Origin: Notamacropus eugenii
Lineage: Eukaryota; Chordata; Mammalia; Diprotodontia; Macropodidae
NCBI RefSeq assembly: GCF_028372415.1
Contig: NC_092873.1
Coordinates: 354,578,660-354,642,659, forward strand
Length of the DNA: 64,000 nucleotides
Direction: 5' to 3'
Part shown: piece by piece, positions 10,445-64,000 of the stretch
Layout: the number at the start of each line of letters is the position of its first letter
Position numbering within the stretch: the stretch's first letter is position 1
Program-made: the position numbers and the translations under genes
The notes under the pieces: model-generated
What the model was told of the DNA's origin: nothing
Database searches by the model: none
The model's input: only the letters and a program-made list of their open reading frames with translations

Positions 10445-12285
10445 TCAGAGTGCCTTGCATTCCTGGCCATTTCTGATTGTCAAAGATCAGGATTCTGAGA
10501 TTAAGGAAAAAACCCAAATTTCTATCATGCCAATGATTCTCAACTTAAATTATTCCCTGTACCTGATTCATCTGGCTCACTTTAAGCCAATCTGAGAAGA
10601 GGTGGTTTGGAAAATGGAGAACGCTTAATTCTGTTAAAGACATCACAGGTTGGGTAAACAGGCAGTTCACCCAATCACCTCCTGTGTGCCAAGCACACAG
10701 TGATAGGTTTCATGAATGAATATTTCTTCTGTCCTCTTATTAATGAATACAGATGGGAAGGGCTGGCATGTTGCCCTACACCTCAGCTTTCTCTGACCAT
10801 AGGCAGAACAGAAACTTTGCCTAATCTGGAGTGGACAGTGGCAAGCACCTCCCGATTCCTCTGTGAAACCTTATACTTGGCAGAGTGCCTTCACCAACTC
10901 ATTAATCCAAAGCTAGAGGCTCTTACCTTGACAGAATCCAGAGTAGTAGGGCTCAGACTGGGAAAAGGCATACTGGAGGATGTGCGGACCAAATGGTGGT
11001 ACGCATCGTGCAAGGATTCCAGCAGATATTACATGCAACCTTTCTGTCCCCATGTCAAATCTCCAGATCCCCCATGATGACCATAAATGCCTTGCTAGTA
11101 CAGCATTAGAAAAAAAAAAATCAGTCAATAGTTAGGGGAGCCCTGCCCTCCTGCTAGATCACTTGAAATGCCTCAGTTGTTCCTTTCATGAATAGTGACT
11201 TAATAGAGACTTTTTCATCTTCTTTAGAAGCTTGAAAGTCATCCAGCTTTCTCTGTTGCCTTTGGTTTTTCCTTGACTTTTTCTTCTTTTTTGTAAGCTA
11301 GTTCTGCCCTCCCTACTGTGGTTTCATTAAGCGCTCATACCAGAAGTCTGCCACATTTTCTCTTTTAATTGTCAATTGCTTTCTCACTGAGGATAAAATA
11401 TGTAGCTACTGGAAAAAATTTCAATAAGGTTTTTGTTTTGGATGATTGTTTGTCGCCACTTCCCATATATCTTAGAAGACTGAAAATGGATAATAAGTTA
11501 GGACAAGAAATAAGAAGCAGGAGGAGACCGGGCAAGGTTGTCTTCTGAAAATTGCAAAACTCTTTTAATGACTCCAAGACTCACCCTGGAAAAGTGGTCC
11601 ATCTTATTTAAACACCTATTCTCTTCCAATGATATTTTATGGCTGCTGGTCAAGGAGCACCACAGTCTCAGAACTGGGTTTGAAGATTACCCAAAGGGCA
11701 ACAAAGAGTCTCATGGTGGAAGAGAGACAACTACAGCACATCACAAGTCAGGTATAAGAAGAAATTGTAAAAAGGATGTTCTTACAGAAGTATAGGACTG
11801 AAAGAGGTGGTCAATCATGTGCTGAGAGGGAGACATACCCGTTGGATAGCCTGCAAGTCCCATGATGTCCTCACAATATCAAAAGAGAATAAGGAAGAAT
11901 AGATGGAAGGACACTGGGTATATTACCAGTGGTGAATGTATAGGAAGATTCCAGGAAGAGTCTGAAACAGTAGGTAAACATGATTGGGAGTAGATCTTCA
12001 TGGTTAGAGAGGAATGTTCACATCATTCAGATCACATATCTATAGCCAAATGAGAGTACTCTTACTGTTTCCTTTGTGATAAGACCATGGAACAATACAT
12101 AAGGATGCTGAAAACTTTGACATTAATTGGTGCTAATTTTTATTGTCTTTGAATAGGGTGAATGGCGAGTATCATTTTGGATTCTCCAAGAAAGATCAAT
12201 TAGGACTGTCTTTCAGATTGAATTGGGGCCTGAATTCTTTGCCCCCAACAATCTTCTGTCAAAGTTCATTTGCCTGGGGAAAGCC
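10445..12285. other. no feature recognised
   Basis: Mostly unique-looking intergenic DNA. Frames of 125 codons (10700-11077) and shorter ones show no family resemblance. Confidence 0.55.
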
Positions 12286-12289
12286 ATAT

Positions 12290-12700
12290 CAATTTTTTAG
12301 GTCAAGTTATTTTTGGAAAAGGTTCTATAAGAAACTTGGAAAGACTCATATGAGCTCATACAGAACAAAGTTAAGCAGAAACAAGAATACAAATTACATG
12401 ATGACCACAATAAGGTAAAAGAAAATAAGACTAAATCTAATCTAAAGAATGATCAACCATAACTGCAGAGGACTGATGGTGGGACAGTACCCTCTCCTCT
12501 TAGCAGAGAAGTGGCAGAATTTAAGTGAAGAATGAGGTATACATAAGTTGCTAGTCATGACCAATGTGTTGGTTTGTTTTGCTTAGGAGTCTTCTTTACA
12601 AAGAGGATGCAAGGGTGGGGTTTGGGGAAATAGGGTAATCACTGGAAAGTAAAAAGCTTCAATAAAACGTTCATAGAAAAGGGGGAAAAGTCTTCATAAG
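12290..12700 (+). repeat. possible old L1 3' UTR fragment
   Basis: It resembles the post-ORF2 part of marsupial L1s: ACTCATATGAGCTCATACAG, AAGCAGAAACAAG, ATGACCACAAT, TGCAGAGGACTG, then a purine-rich TGCAAGGGTGGGG segment. It is strongly diverged. Confidence 0.4.
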
Positions 12701-12704
12701 TGAG

Positions 12705-13325
12705 GCAGTAATTTAGCCTCTGATTGCCTCTGCTGAGATAATGGCCAAGCTATGGCGCCCTGTTATCTTCTTGGCCCCAGCCACTTTGGCACCCTAATTT
12801 CTGAATAAAATTCAGCAGAGGTGAGCTTATTTCAAGAAACAAGCAATAGGAGGGAGGTAGGGGTGGGGCAGGACACATAGCCACCATATTTATCTTTAAT
12901 GACTTCATGAATCTAGTCAAGGAGAAGGAAAATATCAGTGAGGTCCTGCCTTTGGACAGAATCCCTGGCAATGAGAGTCAAGCAACTCAGTAGATGAAAT
13001 TTGCGTCAGAGGTGGCCTCAGTGTAAATAGCCTCCAGCAAGAAAATGTGACCTTGGGTTCCCATATCCCTAACTTCCTTCAAACTTGAGCTCAAGCTCCA
13101 CCTCCTATGTAATGTCTTTCTTAATCACTCTCTTTAGTATTGCTTTCTTCCTTCTCCTCAAATTGTCATTTACAGTTAGTCATTCTTTCTACATCAATGG
13201 GGTTAAGGTCTCCACAATCTGGGAAATCCATGTAAAAAATTTTGGCCCTCCCTTCATACCAGAGAAGAAGTCTAAATTATTACAGTATTAAAAGATAAAA
13301 TATGTTGATATTATACCATATTATA
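12705..13325. other. no feature recognised
   Basis: Intergenic sequence without recognisable repeat or coding content. Confidence 0.5.
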
Positions 13326-13559
13326 CATACATTTTATTCATTTCTGAGTTTCTAAACTTTTCTGTCATCTGCGGGCATTTACATGTCATCTACAGCTTCC
13401 ATAAAACTCCCCCCAAATTCTCATTTAATTTCTTATGCTGCCCGGAGATATATGGAAATCTCGATGGGCATTGTGGAAGGGATAACTGTATAAACTTATT
13501 TGTTGTATCCTCCTCAAGTAAAAGGTAAGTTCCCTCAGAGCCTGCCTGTTTTTCACTTA

Positions 13560-13597
13560 TTTTATACATATATAAATATATATAATATATATATATC
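13560..13597. repeat. TA-rich simple repeat
   Basis: TATACATATATAAATATATA followed by ATATATATATATC. Confidence 0.85.
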
Positions 13598-13639
13598 TGA
13601 ATACCTCTGCCCCAATTTAATAAATGCTTATTGGGTTGG

Positions 13640-13810
13640 CTAAGATCAGAGAATCAGAGCTAGTAGGGACCACAGAGGTCATTAAGTTCAGTCCTCATTT
13701 TACAGTGAAGAAACAGGCTCAGAAAGTTTAAATAATTTCTCTTAGGTTCACAAAGCTAGTAAGGAGTTGAGGTGGAATTTTCAGTATTCTCCTTCCATTA
13801 CACTACAATC
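13640..13810 (-). repeat. MIR-type SINE
   Basis: It begins at AGATCAGAGAATCAGAGC and contains CATTTTACAGTGAAGAAACA, then GGTTCACAAAGCTAGTAAGG. Confidence 0.65.
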
Positions 13811-14622
13811 TTTATAGGAGAGGGTTTTTCGGAGATGTAAAAACAATGTTTCATACCAGGTCATGGCCTGAGATGTTTCCCTTTCCAATTTTTACAAACT
13901 AATTTTCTGGAAAGGAGTAACTGGGTAGGCAGGATGGAAATTCTAAGAGAAGTCTTGTCCTCCCTCCTCATTTCACCCTAATTTGACATCGTGGTGCTCC
14001 ATTTCCAGTGGTCTGGCAAGAGCACTGAAGTGCAGCAATGCTTGGGTTTAGCAGATGGAAAGCATGCCGGTTTCTGGCAGGTTGATCCACAAAAGGCGAT
14101 TATGTGCTGGATCCATAGCTGTGAGGACCGGCTCTCAAGTCTATGGATTGCAGACACCCAGCACCTGTTGACAAACGCATGGACCAGGTGAGGTTCTGCA
14201 GGGACTCCAAACCCTCTCCATTCCTCTGCAGGGAAAGGCTGGAGGAATGGATGCAGACTGACATTTCAGGACTCAGATGGAAGAACTGCTATACATCATC
14301 GATACCGGGGAAAACGAGGGCAGGCTATCATTATTCCCCGACAAGATGGACGAGAATGCATTCTTTCCTGTTTCAGCCCAGATCTGTGGCTTGGCTGTCA
14401 TGCTGTCGATCTGGTAAATCCTTCGTCGCCCTGTCTTCATACCCCAGGATACGTTAAGAGGAATTCGATAAAAGAAGAAGAATATTGGCCTTGACTTTGG
14501 GGATTCATTGGGTCTTCCTTTCCATCCTCAAGAGAATGGAGCTAAAAGAGAGAAGACTCCAGAGGTTTGGGGGCTTTGTTTCTGGTAGGAAGAGGAGGGC
14601 AGGAGTGGAGGAAACCGTGCTT

Positions 14623-59591
<44,969 letters not shown>

Positions 59592-60094
59592 CTGAAAGGG
59601 GGAGAAGATCCTGAAGAGACCTGGTCTGGATGGGCACATCACTTAGGAGAGACAAGGACAGGCAGAATGACATGACCTCTATATCCCAAAGGTAATCCCC
59701 AGCCCTGAAGAGCTCTTCTTCCCCTGTACCCAAAAACAAACCCACACTTCTCCACTTGGGTAATTCCTTCTAGCCCTACAACATATGCAGAGGTTTTAGA
59801 CTGAGCTCCTAAGGTGACCTCTTAGTGCCCAATGAATCAAATCTAAACATCTCATCTTGACATTTAAGAACACTCCACTAATGGTTCATTCTCTTATCCC
59901 TCAATTCATGTCTCTTTTACTTCAATCAGTTTGTTCGCTATCCTCTATATTGGACCACCCTACATGCCTTTGCTCAACCCATATCTTCTACCTGAAACCC
60001 CATCTCCCTCTATTCTACTAAGGCCATACATTATGTATTATGTATTATGCATTATGCACACGCTGGAAGAGTACTTTGGAATCAAAGAACTCAC

Positions 60095-61640
60095 AGAATA
60101 ACTTAATTTCTGAGTTAAAAGGGACTTGAGCAATCATCCAGTCCAACCCAAACCTGAAAAAGCATCCCTACTGTAACATGTCTAACAAGTGGCCAACCAA
60201 CTTTGACTCAAAGACCTCCAGCTGGAGGATCCCACTGTCTCCCAAGGCACCCTGATTAGGAAGTTTTTCCTTATATTAAGCTGAAACTTTACTCTGATCC
60301 TTTGACCCATTGATTCTGATTCTGCCTTCAGAGTCAAGGAGAACAGTCTAATCCTTCTTCCATCTAGTTTAAAAAATACCAGAAAGCACCCAAAGGGCTA
60401 TAAAAATGTGCATACCCTTTAACCCAGCAATACTGCTTCTAGGGCTATATCCTAAGGAGATTATAAAAATGGGAAAAGGCCCCACGTGTACAAAAATATT
60501 TATAGCAGCTCTCTTTGTGGTTGCCAAGAATTAGAAATTGAGGGGATGCCCATCAATTGGGGAATGGCTGAAAAAGTTGTAGTATATGAATTTAATGGAA
60601 TACTACTGTGCCATAAGAAATGATGAACAGGAAGACTTCAGAAAAACCTGGAAAGGTTTATATGAACTGATGCTGAGTGAGCAGAACCAGGAGAACACTG
60701 CACACAGTAACAGCCATAGTCTGCACTGATTGATTTTGACAGACTTAGCCCTTCTCAGCAATGCAAGGACCTAAAACAATTCCAAAGGACTCATGATAGA
60801 AAATCTCATCCACGTCCAGAGAAAGAACCATAGAATCTGAATGCAGAGTAGAGCAAACTATTTTCTTTTTTTGTTTTGCTTTGTTTTGTTTTCTCTTCCT
60901 CATGGTTTCTCCCATTCATTATAAATCCTCTATACAACATGACTAATGTGCAAATATGTTTAATAACAATATACATGTAAAGCCTATATTAGACTTCAGG
61001 CCACCTTGGGGAGGGAGGGGGGGAAATTTTAAACTTATGGAAGTGAATGTTGAAAACTAAAAATGAATTAACAACAACAAAAAAAAACAGTTTTATCTCC
61101 ACCATTAGAATATAAGCCTTTTCAGGGGAAAAAAAAAGAAAATACTAGAAGGCAATTGTCATGATGTTCCTCTTCTCCAGGTTAACCATCCCTAATTTTT
61201 TCAACCAATGGCTAAATAGCGTGCCCTCAAGACCATTTGATCATTTAGCTCTCTCCTTTCTGGCATCTTGCCTACTTATTAATATTTTTTTTCAAAATGG
61301 GATGCCCAGAATAGATCTTATTCAAAATAAGATCTGATTAGGGCAAGGCACAGAGGGATCATCACCTGTCTATTCTGAAAGTTAGGCCTTTCTTGTTGCA
61401 ACCCTACATTGCTTGAGCTTTGAGGACTGCCATATCACATGGTGAATTCATTTTGAGTTTGATTTCCACAAAAATTCCTAGATCTTTTCCAGACAGATTT
61501 CTTACTAGCCATGCCTCTTCCATCTTGTACTTCTGAACCTAGGTCTAAAACTTTATAGTGACCCTTACGTTAAATTACCCTCATCTGATTCACCCTAATT
61601 TTCTAGCTAGTCAATATCTGTCATCGGTTGTGTTCACTAA
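60095..61640 (-). mobile_element. L3/CR1-type LINE 3' end, split by an L1
   Basis: Antisense CR1-clade 3' region: CATCCAGTCCAACCCAAACC, GGAAGTTTTTCCTTATATTA (60095-60384), then CTCTTCTCCAGGTTAACCAT, ATTCCTAGATCTTTTCCAGA (61139-61640). The two parts rejoin across the insertion duplication. Confidence 0.75.
60373..61150 (+). mobile_element. L1 3' end with possible 3' transduction and TSDs
   Basis: It is flanked by AAAATACCAGAA (60373-60384) and AAAATACTAGAA (61139-61150). The L1 part (about 60385-61087) ends in an A-rich tail near 61070-61087. Then follow about 45 bp of non-L1, L2-like sequence (CCACCATTAGAATATAAGCC) and a second A-run at 61129-61137, directly before the right duplication. Confidence 0.8.
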
Positions 61641-61644
61641 GTGA

Positions 61645-62030
61645 TGCAGGGCAAAGATTGTTGGACTTGGAACCAGGAAGACCCAGGCTCACCTCCCACC
61701 TAGGACACTTACTAACTGTATGACCCTGGGTCAATCATTGAACTTTCTTCAGCCTCAGTTTCCACATCTATAAAATGTGGATTACATCACAAGGTTGTTG
61801 TGAGGATCAAATGAGATGGTACATTTAAAGCACTTTGCAAACCTTGAAGTGTTATATAAACGCTAATTATTATTATCATTAAAAATCCTGGCTCCACTCC
61901 TCATACTACCTGCATAGCCTTGGAGAAGTCTCTTAAACTCTTTCGACCTCAGTTATCTCAACTGTAAAACGAAGAGATTAGACTTTATGATTTCTAAGAG
62001 GTGTTTCAGTTTTAAATCCTTTGATCTTAA
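61645..62030 (+). repeat. two MIR-type SINEs in tandem
   Basis: First: TGTATGACCCTGGGTCAATC, TTGTTGTGAGGATCAAATGA (61645-61885). Second: GCTCCACTCCTCATACTACC, ATCTCAACTGTAAAACGAAG (61890-62030). Confidence 0.75.
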
Positions 62031-62119
62031 GACTTCCAAAAATAGTCCTGTTTAAAAATTCCCTCTTCCAGGAAGCCCTCCCAGATTAACTCCATTACAT
62101 CAATCGCTTCCTTACTCTG

Positions 62120-62280
62120 CATCCCCTCAGACCTCCTAAGTTTTTGGGTGGAGAGGCAGTCAGGGTGAAGTGACTTGCCCAGGGTCACACAGCTAATAGA
62201 TGTCTGAGGCCTCATTTGAACTCAGGTCCTTCTGACTCCAGAGTTGGTGCTCTATCTACTGCTCCACCTAGCTACTTCTT
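62120..62280 (-). repeat. tRNA SINE, antisense
   Basis: AAGTGACTTGCCCAGGGTCA, CATTTGAACTCAGGTCCTTC, GCTCCACCTAGCTACTTC. Confidence 0.85.
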
Positions 62281-62454
62281 TCTCAAGTTATTTTTGCATT
62301 TAATTCATTGTAACTGATTTGCACATGAAGGTATGTGTATATATGTATTTTGAATTGCTTTCCACTTCGGGGTCTCTCACAGTGTTCAGCAAGTTGAACA
62401 CATTTCTGGAGGCTGCTCATACACTACTGATTGACTACAGGCTTTCCAGGGTCA

Positions 62455-62640
62455 CCGAATCGTAGAATATTAGAGCTGAAAGAAATCTTAGGCCAGAAAA
62501 CACTGAATATCAGAGCTAAGAAGAACCTTAGAGCATCTAGTATTTTATATTTGAAGAAACTGAGGCCAGGGGCTTGTCTAGGGTAGTCTGTGACAGAATT
62601 ATAAGTCGAGGGCTTTTTACCTTCAAACCAGTGCTATTTA
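62455..62640 (-). repeat. MIR-type SINE
   Basis: ATCGTAGAATATTAGAGCTG, ATTTGAAGAAACTGAGGCCA. The start region is partly duplicated (AATATTAGAGCTGAAAG and AATATCAGAGCTAAGAA). Confidence 0.6.
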
Positions 62641-62697
62641 TGTCATACCACGGCATTTCTAATGTTTTAGTCTTTGACAGGCAATGTGATATGGGGC

Positions 62698-62999
62698 ATG
62701 GATGGGGAACCTGCAGCCTTAAGGCCACATGGGGCCTTCTAGGTCTTTGGTGTGGTCTTTTGACTGAGTCCAAGTTTTCCAGAACAAATCCTTTTATTAA
62801 GGGGATTTGTTCTGTGAAGTTTGGATTCAGTCAAAGGGCCTCACTTGAGGCCTTCTAGGTCTTTGGTGTGGTCTTTTGACTGAGTCCAAGTTTTCCAGAA
62901 CAAATCCTTTTATTAAGGGGATTTGTTCTGTGAAGTTTGGATTCAGTCAAAGGGCCTCACTTGAGGACCTAGAGGGCCCCATGTAGCCTTAAGGCCTGA
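62698..62999 (+). mobile_element. palindromic hAT-type MITE with internal 116-bp tandem duplication
   Basis: Inverted arms GCCTTAAGGCCACATGGGGC and GGGCCCCATGTAGCCTTAAG flank a body whose halves are complementary: GACTGAGTCCAAG against TTTGGATTCAGTC, and a 12-bp stem CAGAACAAATCC/GGATTTGTTCTG with an 11-nt loop. The segment 62733-62848 is repeated, apparently without change, as 62849-62964. Confidence 0.85.
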
Positions 63000-63084
63000 T
63001 ATAGGGGCTAACGTGCAGAATTTGACAACAGCAGAACTGAGTTTAAATCCTGCTTCAGACACTTAGCCGCCCTGTGATCACTGG

Positions 63085-63295
63085 GCTGCTAGGTGGTGCA
63101 GCGGATAGAGTGCTGGGCCTGGAGTCAGGAAGACCCGAGTTCAAATCCAGCCTCAGATATTTACTAACTGTGTGACCCTGGGGAAATCACTTTATCCTGT
63201 TTGCCTTATCTGTAAAATGAGCTGGAGAAGGCAATGATAAACCATTCCAGCATCTTTGCCAAGAAAACCCCAAATGGGGTTAGTAACAACAACCA
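63085..63295 (+). repeat. RTE-tailed tRNA SINE (MAR1-type)
   Basis: GCTGCTAGGTGGTGCAGCGG, TGTGTGACCCTGGGGAAATC, AAACCATTCCAGCATCTTTG. The 3' end is shortened (GGGGTTAGTAACAACAACC). Confidence 0.85.
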
Positions 63296-63779
63296 TAAGG
63301 TGCTCATTTAGTTTCTCAGTTTCCCCATCTGTAAAAGGGGGATATCACTGGCTTGTATTACTCATCCTTCAGGGTTAGAAGTAGATTTTTAAAACCTTAA
63401 GGCACTCTTTTGGATTTGGATTTCATTTCCTGACAAGTTACACCAGTTGTATGTCAGTTCATGATTATCCGTTTTGTGGACTGTCTGTGGCAAATCTTTC
63501 ATCCTTTCTGCCAAACAACAGTTTGGGGGCCAGCTGCTATGTGCCTACAGAATGCATGACTCTTTCCATGTCATCCTGTGCCAAAAGTAATTTGGAGGAT
63601 AAAGTTACAGCCTTCTCTCAAAATCACTGATTACATTCCAAAGCTAAATTAGATTGCATCTCTGAATTAATCATGCCAGGGCTCTCCTCCATGTATGTGT
63701 CTTCTCCTCTATCTCCTACCCAGCCCTACATCCCCATCCTCACCTCAATTCATTTGTTTCATTGCGGATATGAATGGTA

Positions 63780-63905
63780 ATAAGTATTATGGCTGACATT
63801 TATATAATTCTTTGTCTTTGAAGCCCCTTACTACATGTGTTAACCCTGATCCAAGCTCTAATTCCTTTGAGCCTCATAACAACCCTGGAAGGTAGGTATA
63901 CACAT
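63780..63905 (-). repeat. MIR-type SINE tail
   Basis: GGCTGACATTTATATAATTC, GAGCCTCATAACAACCCTGG, AAGGTAGGTATA. Only the L2-like tail is present. Confidence 0.6.
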
Positions 63906-64000
63906 AAATACCACAATGGATTTATGATCGCATCAGTGTAGACATACCATCCATCAAAGTAGATTACAACCTATACCTGCTCCTCTTATCCTTTTGGACT

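Larger units (their letters stand above)
13330..14622 (-). other. PLXDC1: probable PLXDC1 3' UTR
   Basis: The sequence immediately after the TGA is mostly free of recognisable repeats down to about 13815. The stretch 13990-14460 is comparatively CpG-containing and unlike the neighbouring intergenic DNA. An AATAAA on the minus strand lies at 13333-13338. It is a candidate polyadenylation signal, and ATTAAA variants also occur. The extent is inferred, because the human gene has a long 3' UTR. A MIR copy (13640-13810) would then lie in the UTR. Confidence 0.4.
59592..64000 (-). other. PLXDC1: PLXDC1 intron, continuing beyond the window
   Basis: No further PLXDC1 exon is visible to the right edge. 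The segment holds an L3/CR1 copy with a nested L1, MIR and SINE copies, and the palindromic hAT element. 59600-60090, 62285-62450 and 63300-63775 show nothing recognisable. Confidence 0.85.

Noticed and set aside
10700-11128. Overlapping frames on both strands in apparently unique DNA
   Set aside because: No family resemblance, no splice-phase partners and no conservation evidence available.
59592-64000. Search for the preceding PLXDC1 exon (end near FAYKE)
   Set aside because: No minus-strand match with a donor was seen; the exon must lie beyond the right edge.

Overview
The window is metatherian (marsupial) genomic DNA. The evidence is the repeat content: tRNA-derived SINEs carrying an RTE/BovB-like 3' tail, marsupial-type LINE-1 3' ends, an ORF1-only (HAL1-like) LINE, and abundant old MIR, L2 and L3/CR1 copies. 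No bacterial, viral or plasmid organisation is present. Species within marsupials cannot be fixed from the sequence alone.

The only host gene I can support is PLXDC1 (plexin domain-containing 1, tumour endothelial marker 7), on the minus strand. Eight consecutive coding exons are recognisable by their translation, by GT-AG splice sites and by matching phases: 59492-59591, 37109-37204, 32864-32945, 24423-24483, 22161-22296, 19338-19373, 16467-16627 and 14623-14742 (with the stop). Joined they give 792 nt, or 263 residues plus stop. They cover the end of the globular ectodomain, the PSI cysteine domain, an acidic Ser/Thr-rich stalk, one membrane span and a short cytoplasmic tail ending in EAEQC. 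The promoter and 5' exons lie beyond the right edge of the window. The 3' UTR runs leftward from 14622, with an uncertain end.

Layout: 1-13.3 kb is the flank downstream of PLXDC1, holding a complete 2.3-kb HAL1-like LINE with target-site duplications and a possible solo LTR. 13.3-14.6 kb is the probable 3' UTR. 14.6-37.2 kb holds seven exons and short to medium introns. 37.2-59.5 kb is one 22-kb intron filled with nested LINE, SINE and DNA-transposon debris. 59.6-64 kb is part of the next intron upstream.

The points most worth a second look are in the repeats. They include five stem-loops in 240 bp with pair-preserving changes, an unclassified 520-bp retroposon family with chimeric short forms, and an unclassified repeat ending about ten bases from a PLXDC1 splice donor. 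They also include an L1 copy that appears to carry a short 3' transduction, and an apparently perfect 116-bp tandem duplication inside a palindromic hAT element. I found no convincing new coding system.
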